Below are positions 33,541-41,291 of a DNA stretch of 64,000 bases, piece after piece. The DNA is taken from the NCBI RefSeq assembly GCF_002799155.1, contig NZ_NERD01000001.1:45115-109114 (forward strand). The letters are read 5' to 3'. The translations under genes were made by a program, and so were the position numbers. Positions within the stretch are counted from its first letter, which is position 1. Every line of letters starts with the position of its first letter. The stretch is from Stenotrophomonas maltophilia (lineage in GTDB: Bacteria; Pseudomonadota; Gammaproteobacteria; Xanthomonadales; Xanthomonadaceae). The notes beneath the pieces were generated by a model, which did not search any database, had not been told where the DNA came from, and saw nothing but the letters and a program-made list of their open reading frames with translations.

Positions 33541-34172
33541 CGCGGTCACTGCGGCGGGGGCTGGTGGTACTGGCGGTGCTGGGTGCGCTGGCGGCATGCC
33601 GTGCGTCACCAGCGCCTGAGGTTGCGCCGCCCCTGCTGACGCGCGCACAGGCCGAGGCGCGCACGGTTGTGCCGTTCACGCGGGCCGTGCAGTTGCAGAA
33701 GGCCGGGCGGATTGCCGAGGTCACGTTTGATTTGCCGGCACCTCAGAAGCCGGCCATTCCGATTCTGAACATCGGGTTGCGGCTGCAGGATACCGACGCG
33801 CGACGGCTGCTGGATGCTTCGGAGAAGATCACTCTCGGGCGTTTGCCAGCGCGGCTGCGCCTGGAGCGTATTGATGGCGGTGCATCTGGTCCTGTGCAGC
33901 TCTGGCAGCGTACTCGCGATGGACGCGACTCGCAGAAGATCGCGGATGATGGCGTGGTCACAGACCTGACGACGGGGAGTGTGGACATCAACAGCTTGGC
34001 CGAGGCCGGGTTGTACTCCGAAGACGTGCTCTATCGCACGTTGCAGTTGGCGCAGGTCGGAGGCATTACACCCGGGCGCTATCTTCTGCTGGTGGAACTT
34101 GTGGAGGATCGGCCCCAGCTGGAAGGCATGAAAGCAGAACTGATCGTTGGTTATCAATCACTAGGAAAGTAG
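33537..34172 (+). CDS. Putative immunity lipoprotein 2
   Basis: A 211-residue lipoprotein (LGALAACRAS, lipid Cys21) with a beta-rich domain: FTRAVQLQKAGRIAEVTFDL, then IGLRLQDTDARRLL and ITPGRYLLLVELVEDRPQL. It is distantly similar to lipoprotein 1 in the strand pattern and the C-terminal G-K/R-Y-x-L segment. It is coupled to effector 2 by a 4-nt overlap and to effector 3 by a 2-nt gap. It could protect against either or both; which one it binds cannot be read from sequence. Confidence 0.76.
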   Translation: MTRSLRRGLVVLAVLGALAACRASPAPEVAPPLLTRAQAEARTVVPFTRAVQLQKAGRIAEVTFDLPAPQKPAIPILNIGLRLQDTDARRLLDASEKITLGRLPARLRLERIDGGASGPVQLWQRTRDGRDSQKIADDGVVTDLTTGSVDINSLAEAGLYSEDVLYRTLQLAQVGGITPGRYLLLVELVEDRPQLEGMKAELIVGYQSLGK

Positions 34173-34174
34173 AC

Positions 34175-35188
34175 ATGCACAAGGACGATGCCGAGCGCTA
34201 CAGCGTAACCATCCATCTGGCGGCCCCCGGTACGCCGCGCTACGGCCGTGATGCTGAGGGAAACAGGTTTCTGCTGGAGCCTTCGTTCGCGGGGCACATG
34301 TTCCTGTCGCTGCGCCGTTCGGGTGAACCCTTGCCGGAGAGCATCGGTTTCACCCACGCAGGCACCAAGGACGATCCGAACAGGGGCAAAGTCGATGACA
34401 TGGACGTGTCGGTCTACGACAAGCCCCGCTTCGAGCGCACGATCGAGATCGGCAAGGAGCAGTACGACCGCATCCTGGAATTCTCGGCGGACCCGAAGAA
34501 GCACGGTTTCGACATGAACTACGACTTCTTCTCCAACGCCTGCACCGATTTCGCATGGGGTGCCCTGAACCACGCAGGCCTGCGCCCGGTCGGGCTGGCC
34601 GGGGAGATCAGCAACTACGAGGGCGCTACCAGGGTCCTGGACAACATCCGCGCGGTCAGCGCCATTCCGCAGCAGGTGAAGGGCAGCGAACTGGACAAGG
34701 TGCAGTGGAACCCGATGCCGAAGCAGACCTTCCGCGAGTGGATGTTCACCGAGAACGGCGAGCAGTGGCGCGGCAACAGCACCCTCGCGGCAAGCGGCAC
34801 GCCCGCAGACCCGGCGCACGACGATCATGCCCGCCTCAACCAGATCCACCAGCAGGTGGCCGACCTCGGCGCCTTTGGTGCACGCAACGGCAATGTCAGT
34901 GCCAGCCTGCTTGCGCTGTCGAAGGAGCAGCAGTTCTCGCGCGTGGACGAAGTGGTACTGGGTGAGCAGCGTGGCGATACTGCGCCGAAGCTGTTCATCG
35001 TGCAGGGTGACCGCAGTGACCCGGCACACCAGCGCGCCAGCATGCCGGCGGAGCTTGCGGCGCAGGCCCCGGTGGAGGCCTCGTTCGAGCGGGTCGCGCA
35101 GTTGCAGCAGGACCCGTCGCAGCGCGATATGCAGCACCTGCAGGAGGAGCAGCAGCTTCAGCAGAGCTACGGCCCACGGATGACATAG
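34175..35188 (+). CDS. Type IV secretion antibacterial effector 3 (same domain + XVIPCD)
   Basis: A 337-residue paralogue with N-terminal YSVTIHLAAPGTP, His41 in SFAGHMFLSL, Cys123 in FSNACTDFAWGALNHAGL and the ERTIEIGKEQYDRILEF segment between. The XVIPCD (about 205-337) is typical: DPAHDDHARLNQIHQQVADL, NVSASLLALSKEQQFSRVDE and LFIVQGDRSDPAHQRASM. A Gln-rich tail follows (LQQDPSQRDMQHLQEEQQL). It is the third gene of the effector 2-lipoprotein 2-effector 3 run, with only 2 nt to the lipoprotein stop. Confidence 0.87.
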   Translation: MHKDDAERYSVTIHLAAPGTPRYGRDAEGNRFLLEPSFAGHMFLSLRRSGEPLPESIGFTHAGTKDDPNRGKVDDMDVSVYDKPRFERTIEIGKEQYDRILEFSADPKKHGFDMNYDFFSNACTDFAWGALNHAGLRPVGLAGEISNYEGATRVLDNIRAVSAIPQQVKGSELDKVQWNPMPKQTFREWMFTENGEQWRGNSTLAASGTPADPAHDDHARLNQIHQQVADLGAFGARNGNVSASLLALSKEQQFSRVDEVVLGEQRGDTAPKLFIVQGDRSDPAHQRASMPAELAAQAPVEASFERVAQLQQDPSQRDMQHLQEEQQLQQSYGPRMT

Positions 35189-35372
35189 CCGGCGGGCAGC
35201 ACCAAGGTCGCGCGTCTGCCATACGCGGGCAGACGCACGCCACGCCCCCCACCTGCTACCATTCCCCCGCAACCCCAGCCAGCCCACCCCGCGCAGACAG
35301 ATGCGGGGCGGGCCGTCGCAGTACGGCCCAGCGAGCCAGGACACCTTCCCGTGCCCATTCAAGGACGCTCGC

Positions 35373-36518
35373 ATGTTCCGTAATCCTCTCTTCCGCTCGG
35401 CCGCCCTGGCCGTTGCCGTTTCGCTCAGCCTCGGCGCGCCCTCCGCATTCGCCGACAACGCACCTGCTGCCAGCGCCACCACCGCGGTGCAGCGCCAGGC
35501 GGTGGCCAAGGGCCTGTACGAGCTGGCCTACAGCCCGAAGCAGAACGCCGTGTTCGTGGCCTCCTCCGGCGGCTTCGGCGATGACGCCGGCCCGGCCCAG
35601 GTGCTGCGCCTGAACCCGGCCACGCTGGCCGTGGAAACCCGCATTCCGCTGGAGCGCAAAGCCTTCGGCGTGGTGCTGGATGACGCCCACAACCGCCTGT
35701 ACGTGGGCAACACCGTGGACCTGTCGGTGACCGTGGTCGACACCGCGCAGAACAAGGCCGTCGGCACCATCCAGCTGATGGAGAAGAAGACCGGCAAGGA
35801 CGGCAAGGCCGCCTACACCCACGACCTGCGCGAGCTGGTGGTCGACAGCGCGGCCAACCGCCTGTACGTGACCGGCCACAGCAGCCAGCCGGACGTGAGC
35901 AGCGTGCTGTTCGTGATCGATACCACCACGCTGAAGGTGATCAACACCATCGACGGCCTGGGCAATGCCAAGGCACCGGGCCTGGCGCTGGATGCGGCCA
36001 ACAAGCGCGTCTACACCAGCAACCTGCTGGCGGACCTGGTGGTGGTGGGCACCGATTCAAACAAGGTGGTGGCGCAGCACAAGATCGCCGCCGAGCAGCC
36101 GATGAACATCGCGCTGGATCCGGCCGGCAAGCGCCTGTTCGTGACCGATCAGGGCTCGGAATTCCTGCGTGGCTACCAGGCCAAGAGCAGCGGCCTGGTC
36201 AGCAAGCACCCGGGCCAGCGCGTGCTGGTGCTCGACCGCAGCACTGGCAAGGAACTGGCCAGCATCCCGACCGATGCCGGCCCGCTGGGCATCCTGCTGG
36301 ATGCACCGCGCAAGCGCCTGTACGTGACCAACCGCGAGGCCGGTACGGTGACGGCCTACAACAGTGACAGCTACCAGAAGGTGGCGACCTACAGGGTGCC
36401 GACCCACCCGAACAGCCTGGCGCTGGATGCGAAGAACAACGTGCTGTTCGTGAGCATCAAGAACGGCGAGAAGGATGACAAGGGCGCCGACGAGAGCGTG
36501 GCGCGCATCCAGCTGTAA
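35373..36518 (+). CDS. Exported YncE-like beta-propeller protein
   Basis: A 381-residue exported protein with a signal peptide (about 1-27, GAPSAFADN). A seven-bladed propeller of YncE type follows, its blades marked by repeated RLYVTxxxxxxVxVxDT-like strands (NRLYVGNTVDLSVTVVDT; NRLYVTGHSSQPDVSS; KRLYVTNREAGTVTAYN). YncE proteins are periplasmic and iron- or copper-linked in some species. It sits between two effector groups but shares no motif with them and has its own terminator. It is probably an unrelated passenger or older core gene around which effector genes were inserted. Confidence 0.85.
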   Translation: MFRNPLFRSAALAVAVSLSLGAPSAFADNAPAASATTAVQRQAVAKGLYELAYSPKQNAVFVASSGGFGDDAGPAQVLRLNPATLAVETRIPLERKAFGVVLDDAHNRLYVGNTVDLSVTVVDTAQNKAVGTIQLMEKKTGKDGKAAYTHDLRELVVDSAANRLYVTGHSSQPDVSSVLFVIDTTTLKVINTIDGLGNAKAPGLALDAANKRVYTSNLLADLVVVGTDSNKVVAQHKIAAEQPMNIALDPAGKRLFVTDQGSEFLRGYQAKSSGLVSKHPGQRVLVLDRSTGKELASIPTDAGPLGILLDAPRKRLYVTNREAGTVTAYNSDSYQKVATYRVPTHPNSLALDAKNNVLFVSIKNGEKDDKGADESVARIQL

Positions 36519-36562
36519 GGCGCTGACGCCGGGCCCCGCCCGCCGACGTGCCGCGTGAAGAA

Positions 36563-36587
36563 GGCAGGGTGCAGACCCTGCCTTTTT
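36563..36587 (+). terminator. Rho-independent terminator after the YncE-like gene
   Basis: GGCAGGGT pairs with ACCCTGCC around GCAG, and the stem is followed by TTTTT. Confidence 0.9.
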
Positions 36588-36615
36588 CCTTGCCCGGTTG
36601 CAGTGCCGGAGGCTG

Positions 36616-37502
36616 CTCGCTAGGGTTGAAGCCGATGGCAGGGAGCCAAAGGGTCTGAATCATGCTGGGTATCCACCGCTGGCTGCGCGCCGGCCTGATC
36701 TTCACGCTGGCGGGCGCACTCGGCGCCTGCAACAGCCGCATACCGGATGCGCCGGAGCCGCTGGATCTGGTCAAGCCGATCGATGTGGCCGAACCCGGCC
36801 AGGTGGTGCGGTTCGAGTTCGAGATGAATGCCCGCAACTTCCAGCCGGGTCGCACGTATGCGCTGGAGCTGGAGTTGCAGCGCCAAGCGACGCCAAGGCC
36901 GGACGAGCCTGACGTGGGCACGATGAGGGTCCCGTTCGATGTGACCCTGCAGCAATGGGGCGCTGATGCCTGGAAGGATGTGCCCACCTACGACAGCTAT
37001 CAAGCCGGGGTGCTCAATGCAGGTGAGCAGCTTCCGGAATGGCATGCCTCCAGCGAATGGCGGTATACGTCGCCGCACATGGGCAGTGACGGCCAGTACA
37101 CGCTGAGCCTGGTTGCTCTGCCACTGGAAATTAACTCCCGCTACCGCGTGGACGTGCGTACGGTGCAAAGGACCGAGGCACTGCAGGATTACTCGGCCCA
37201 TTTGCGGATCCATGTCGCCCGTCCCGCCGGAAAGTAATCAATCGCTTGGTTGCGGCATCCTTGATCGCTCGCTAGGGTAGAAACTTCATGGCAGGGAGCC
37301 AAAGGGTCTGAATCATGCTGGGTATCCATCGCTGGCTGCGTGCCGGCCTGTTCTTCACGCTGGCGAGCGCACTCGGCGCCTGCAGCAGTCGCGTACCGGA
37401 CGCGCCGGAGCCGCTGGATCTGGTCAAGCCGATCGACGTGGCCGAACCCGGCCAGGCGGTGCGGTTCGAGTTCGAGACGAATGCCCGCAACTTCTATCCG
37501 GG
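36616..37502 (+). repeat. Tandem duplication of the immunity lipoprotein 5' part
   Basis: The two lipoprotein genes start 653 nt apart. Each is preceded by CTCGCTAGGGT and by GGCAGGGAGCCAAAGGGTCT before the ATG. About the first 70 codons are nearly identical, whereas the C-terminal halves have drifted apart. This is a recent duplication, or gene conversion limited to the 5' halves. Confidence 0.85.
36662..37237 (+). CDS. Putative immunity lipoprotein 3
   Basis: A 191-residue lipoprotein (GALGACNSR, lipid Cys23). The domain pattern DLVKPIDVAEPGQVVRFEFE, then YALELELQRQ and INSRYRVDVRTVQRTEAL matches DUF5625-like immunity lipoproteins. It lies ahead of its tandem paralogue at 37315 and of effector 4 at 37931. 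The C-terminal half (from about residue 75) differs clearly from the paralogue, so the two may recognise different effectors. Confidence 0.76.
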   Translation: MLGIHRWLRAGLIFTLAGALGACNSRIPDAPEPLDLVKPIDVAEPGQVVRFEFEMNARNFQPGRTYALELELQRQATPRPDEPDVGTMRVPFDVTLQQWGADAWKDVPTYDSYQAGVLNAGEQLPEWHASSEWRYTSPHMGSDGQYTLSLVALPLEINSRYRVDVRTVQRTEALQDYSAHLRIHVARPAGK

Positions 37503-37890
37503 TCGACCCTATGTGCTGGATCTTGAAGTGCAGCGACATGGACCCGGGCCCGGCAGTGAGCCAGACATGGACAGTGTTCATGTTCCCTTCCAGCTGTCCC
37601 TGCAGCGCTGGGTAGCAGGTGCCTGGCAGGACGTTGCAACCTCTGATGTCCATCAGGCAAGGGCGCGCAATCTGGGTGAGCCGCTCCCCGAATGGCATGC
37701 ATCGGCAGACTGGCGCTACGCGCAGCAGGTATCAATGGACGCCAACCGATACAGGTTGAGCATCGTCACGCTGCCGCTGGAAACGGGTGCCCGCTACCGC
37801 CTGGATGTGCGCACGGTGCAGCCCACCGCCGCGCTCCAGCATTACCCGGCACAGCTGCGGGTTCATGCCGACCCACTCTCTGGAAAATAG
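37315..37890 (+). CDS. Putative immunity lipoprotein 4 (paralogue of lipoprotein 3)
   Basis: A 191-residue lipoprotein (SALGACSSR, lipid Cys23) of the same length as its neighbour. The N-terminal region is almost identical (VPDAPEPLDLVKPIDVAEPG) and the C-terminal half divergent (VAGAWQDVATSDVHQARA; TGARYRLDVRTVQPTAAL). It ends 40 nt upstream of effector 4, making it the best candidate for that effector's immunity. Confidence 0.77.
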   Translation: MLGIHRWLRAGLFFTLASALGACSSRVPDAPEPLDLVKPIDVAEPGQAVRFEFETNARNFYPGRPYVLDLEVQRHGPGPGSEPDMDSVHVPFQLSLQRWVAGAWQDVATSDVHQARARNLGEPLPEWHASADWRYAQQVSMDANRYRLSIVTLPLETGARYRLDVRTVQPTAALQHYPAQLRVHADPLSGK

Positions 37891-37930
37891 TCGCCATCCC
37901 ACCGCTTGAAGGAACTGAAGGATTCTTCTT

Positions 37931-39028
37931 ATGGACAAGCCGCGCTACACCGTAGAAATCGTCATTGCCGCACCTGGTACGCCGTTGGTGGACGAGAGAG
38001 GTGTACAGAAAGTTGTGGACGGGGTTCCGCAGACATCCGGGCCCGGGCACATGTTCTACGTGCTGCGTGGGCCGGATAAGACCACGCGGAGTTTCGGCTT
38101 CGCGCCTTCCGAGCATGGAAGCATGAACGGGCCGGGCGAGGTCATGAAGACCGATGCGGCCGAGTACAGGAACCCCCATTACAGCCGCACGCTCGAGATC
38201 AGCGAGCAACAGTACAAAAAGCTTGAGGCGTTCGGCGCGCACCCGGACAAGTACGGCTTCGATCTGCAATACAAGGACGTGCGCCACAACTGCGTGGACT
38301 TCACCTGGGAAGCACTGAACCACGCCGGCATCGAGCGGAAAAGAAGTATCGACGTGAACGGGCTGGTCGGTCCTGCCGCGCAGCTTCTTCCGGATGTGCG
38401 CATTCCCCTGGGCATGAAGGGCGAAGGCAAAGACGCTTATCGTCCGCTGCGCAACATCCACGGCGTCGACAGCATCGATCCACCGTTCCCCGACAGCGAG
38501 CTCAACCGTACGAAAACCAACCCGATGCCCGATCGCACGTGGAAGCAGCACCTGCTGAGCGAGACCGACGACATGGGTGAGCGCAGCGGTGAGCGGTTGG
38601 CCAACGACGCACGTGTGCCGGGTGACGCGTTGCATCCGCTGGACCAGCGCGTGCGTGCGGCGCTGGGTGAGGCCGCCGATCGGCAGGGGCTGCCGCCGGG
38701 ACAGCAGCCCGAACTGCTGGCGGGCCACCTGACGCGCTTGGCGGTGCAGGGTGGCTACACCGAACGGGATGCCTTGCAGGTGGCCTTCAGCAGTGGCGGT
38801 GCGGCGGATTCGCCGGGCTATGTCTTTCTGCAGCGCACGGGCGAGACTGCATCACCGGATCCGGCGGCGAACCGCCAGCGCCTTTCGCTGGCCGATACCC
38901 AGCAGGGCACGGTTGAAGAGGTGTACCAGCTCGCCAGCGTGCAGCATCAGGGCCGCGAGGCCAGCCGCGTTGCGCAGGACGATCAGCTGCAGCAGCAGAC
39001 GCAGCACGCCCAGCCGCGAATGGGCTGA
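37931..39028 (+). CDS. Type IV secretion antibacterial effector 4 (same domain + divergent XVIPCD)
   Basis: A 365-residue paralogue with YTVEIVIAAPGTP, His40 in GPGHMFYVLRG, Cys121 in VRHNCVDFTWEALNHAGI and HYSRTLEISEQQYKKLEAF between. An extra 40-residue insert follows the Cys segment (about 140-180). The C-terminal XVIPCD is more divergent than in effectors 2 and 3: HPLDQRVRAALGEAADRQG, LLAGHLTRLAVQGGY and YVFLQRTGETASPDPAANRQ. It keeps the Gln-rich tail (QDDQLQQQTQHAQ). Probably secreted by the same machine and neutralised by lipoprotein 4. Confidence 0.82.
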   Translation: MDKPRYTVEIVIAAPGTPLVDERGVQKVVDGVPQTSGPGHMFYVLRGPDKTTRSFGFAPSEHGSMNGPGEVMKTDAAEYRNPHYSRTLEISEQQYKKLEAFGAHPDKYGFDLQYKDVRHNCVDFTWEALNHAGIERKRSIDVNGLVGPAAQLLPDVRIPLGMKGEGKDAYRPLRNIHGVDSIDPPFPDSELNRTKTNPMPDRTWKQHLLSETDDMGERSGERLANDARVPGDALHPLDQRVRAALGEAADRQGLPPGQQPELLAGHLTRLAVQGGYTERDALQVAFSSGGAADSPGYVFLQRTGETASPDPAANRQRLSLADTQQGTVEEVYQLASVQHQGREASRVAQDDQLQQQTQHAQPRMG

Positions 39029-39074
39029 TACAGGGTTTTCCACAGGCGTCGCTGGCATCGACGCCTGGTGGCAT

Positions 39075-39491
39075 TCACCCCAGGCGATGCACGGGATTCT
39101 GCTGCTGGTCCTGCGCCTGTGCATCCAGCGTCTGCTGCTCGGCCTGCGCCGGCGGCTGTACACCCAGCCCCAGCTTCTGCAGCGACTGCTCCACCGGCGT
39201 CTGTACCGCCAGAGCCGTCGGCATCATCGCGCGCAGGTGCGCCGGATTGGCCGGGTCGCCCTGCACCACGAAGACGTTGTGCCCGGCCGGGTGCTGAGCC
39301 GTCGCATTGCTGACCAGCACATGGTCGACCTGCTGCAGGCCCTGCTCGCGGGCGAGCACGGTCAGGCTGGCGGTCAGGCGCTCGCTGGTCTGGTCGAACG
39401 GACGGCCATGCTGGGCGTCCAGGGCGGCCACGCCCTGGCGGATCTGCTGGTTGAGGCCGTACTCGGAATGGTTGGGGGTGATCTCTGCCAT
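39075..39491 (-). CDS. Stand-alone XVIPCD protein
   Basis: A 138-residue protein that is little more than a complete XVIPCD: YGLNQQIRQGVAALDAQHGR, FDQTSERLTASLTVLAREQG, LQQVDHVLVSN and VFVVQGDPANPAHLRAMM, with a Gln-rich tail (AEQQTLDAQAQDQQQ). No toxic domain and no signal peptide. It reads against the effector cluster and converges on effector 4. It may be the remnant of a deleted effector, a secretion-signal donor, or a small secreted protein; the intact frame argues against simple decay. Confidence 0.82.
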   Translation of the reverse strand: MAEITPNHSEYGLNQQIRQGVAALDAQHGRPFDQTSERLTASLTVLAREQGLQQVDHVLVSNATAQHPAGHNVFVVQGDPANPAHLRAMMPTALAVQTPVEQSLQKLGLGVQPPAQAEQQTLDAQAQDQQQNPVHRLG

Positions 39492-39566
39492 GGCGATCGG
39501 ACGGTTGCGGTGGGTCGTGGTGGACCCCGCCAGTATAGATCCGGCCCGTGAAGCACGCCCGATGGG

Positions 39567-40046
39567 TCAGTCCGCTGCGTGGTGGTCGTAGCTGATCACC
39601 CGCTCGGCCAGCCAGTGCCCGTCCACGCGGCGCCAGATTTGGATGAAGCGGGCCTGGCCGACCCAGCGCTCCAGGCCGTCCTTGCCGCGTTCGTGGAAGC
39701 GGTGGTTGCCGATTTCCAGCGCCCGCTCGTCGTGCAGCGGGAACACCTGCAGCGAAGATTCCACGAGCTCGCGGCGCAGGTGCCAGCCGCCCTTGCGCGC
39801 GTTGTCGCACATGCTGGCCACGCTGCGGCGGAAGTCCTCGCGGTTGCTGGCCGACTTGCCGTCCTTGTCATGGAAGAACTCCATGTCTTCGGTGGTCATC
39901 GCGGCGGCCTTCTCGGCGTCGCAGGCCTCGAAGGCCACAGCAAAGAGCTGTGTATCAGCCTGGCGGATCTGTTCGCGCAGGTCATCGGCGGGCGACGGTG
40001 CGGCAGCAAGGCCGGCGGCCAGCAGGGGCAGGGTGAGCAGCAACAT
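39567..40046 (-). CDS. Exported NTF2/SnoaL-like (DUF4440-type) protein
   Basis: A 159-residue protein with a signal peptide (LLTLPLLAAGLAAAP) and an NTF2-like cone fold. Its pattern is LFAVAFEACDAEKAAAMTTE, DMEFFHDKDGKSASNREDF and a C-terminal IQIWRRVDGHWLAERVISYD. Such proteins are often DUF4440 ketosteroid-isomerase-like domains of unknown substrate. The ATG at 40046 gives the signal peptide; upstream the frame has no such feature. Confidence 0.82.
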   Translation of the reverse strand: MLLLTLPLLAAGLAAAPSPADDLREQIRQADTQLFAVAFEACDAEKAAAMTTEDMEFFHDKDGKSASNREDFRRSVASMCDNARKGGWHLRRELVESSLQVFPLHDERALEIGNHRFHERGKDGLERWVGQARFIQIWRRVDGHWLAERVISYDHHAAD

Positions 40047-40267
40047 GGCGAAACTCCCGGGAGTGATGTGCGCAGGCTGGCATGCCGGTGACCACGGCGG
40101 TACGGCGCTGCGACGAAACCGGGAAGGCGCGGTGCGAAGGCCGGGAATGCCGGTGCGGCGCTGTACGGACGCGTGTGCAGGCGATGTCACGGGCGGGCGC
40201 GATTCCCTCACGGCTGCCATAGGCCGTGGCCGCTAGCCTGCAATCCTCCCCTTCCACAGGAGCTCCC

Positions 40268-41080
40268 ATGCCTGCTTTCCGCATCCGCCTGCATGTTGAA
40301 GACAGTGGTGGCGACGGCCGCCCGGTGATCCTGATCCACGGTTGGCCGTTGTCCGCCGATGCCTGGAAACCGCAGGTGTCGATCCTGCGCGATGCCCAGC
40401 ACCGGGTGATCAGTTACGACCGGCGCGGCTTTGGTCGCTCTGACAAGCCGGCCGAAGGCTATGACTACGACACGCTGGCGGCGGACCTGGCGGGGTTGAT
40501 CGAGGAACGTGACCTGCGCGACGTCACCCTGGTCGGTTTCTCGATGGGCGGCGGCGAGGTGGCGCACTACGTGGCCAACCACGGCCAGGAGCGCCTGCAC
40601 AGTGTGGTGTTCGCCGCGGCGGTGCCGCCCTACCTGCTGCGCAGCGCCGACAACCCGGACGGCCCGCTGACGCAGGAGAAGGCCGATGAAATGCGCAGTG
40701 GGCTGGAGAAGGACCGCGAGGCGTTCTTCGATGGGTTCACCCATGACTTCTTCAGCGCCAACGGGCAGCTGATGGTGACCGAAGAGACGCGTCAGGCAGC
40801 GATCGCGTTGTGTCATCAATCCGACCAGGCGGCGGCGCTGGGCTGCATGAAGGCGTTTGCCACCACCGATTTCCGCGATGACCTGAAGAAGATCACGGTG
40901 CCGACCTTGATCCTGCACGGTGACAGCGATGCCATCGTGCCGTTCGAGGGCTCCGGCCAGCGTACCCATGAGGCGATTCCGGGCAGCGAGGTGGTGATCC
41001 TGGAAGGCGCGCCGCATGGCTGCAACACCAGTCACGCGGATCACTTCAATCTTGCGCTGCTGAACTTCCTGAAGCGATAA
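40268..41080 (+). CDS. Alpha/beta hydrolase, non-haem chloroperoxidase-like
   Basis: A 270-residue enzyme of the alpha/beta-hydrolase fold. Visible are the oxyanion HGWPLSADAW, the nucleophile elbow VGFSMGGGEVAHYV, the acid in LHGDSDAIVPFEGSG and the His in EGAPHGCNTSH. YDRRGFGRSDKP also fits the cofactor-free haloperoxidase/esterase group. The substrate is open. AGGAG lies five nt before the ATG at 40268. It is followed 9 nt later by a small gene and may be co-transcribed with it. Confidence 0.9.
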   Translation: MPAFRIRLHVEDSGGDGRPVILIHGWPLSADAWKPQVSILRDAQHRVISYDRRGFGRSDKPAEGYDYDTLAADLAGLIEERDLRDVTLVGFSMGGGEVAHYVANHGQERLHSVVFAAAVPPYLLRSADNPDGPLTQEKADEMRSGLEKDREAFFDGFTHDFFSANGQLMVTEETRQAAIALCHQSDQAAALGCMKAFATTDFRDDLKKITVPTLILHGDSDAIVPFEGSGQRTHEAIPGSEVVILEGAPHGCNTSHADHFNLALLNFLKR

Positions 41081-41089
41081 GCTGCGGCG

Positions 41090-41263
41090 ATGCGCGAGCC
41101 GAAGACACCAACGTGGAAGAAGCCCAAGCCGAAGGGGCAGGTGTCGCAGCCGTTGTCGGATGCACAGAAGGCAGCCGCGCGGCAGCGTGCGGAGGAGAAC
41201 GGGCGGCGCTATCCGAACCTGGTGGACAACATGTGGGCGGCGAAGCTGCCGCGCGGGGCGTGA
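41090..41263 (+). CDS. Small basic hypothetical protein
   Basis: A 57-residue Lys/Arg/Pro-rich protein (MREPKTPTWKKPKPKGQVSQ; RRYPNLVDNMWAAKLPRGA). It starts 9 nt after the hydrolase stop and shows clear third-position GC bias. The amphipathic middle AQKAAARQRAEENGRRYPN suggests a small helical, possibly nucleic-acid-binding protein. Family unknown to me. Confidence 0.6.
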   Translation: MREPKTPTWKKPKPKGQVSQPLSDAQKAAARQRAEENGRRYPNLVDNMWAAKLPRGA

Positions 41264-41291
41264 TTCTCATTGTGTCGAGCATGGCTCGACG

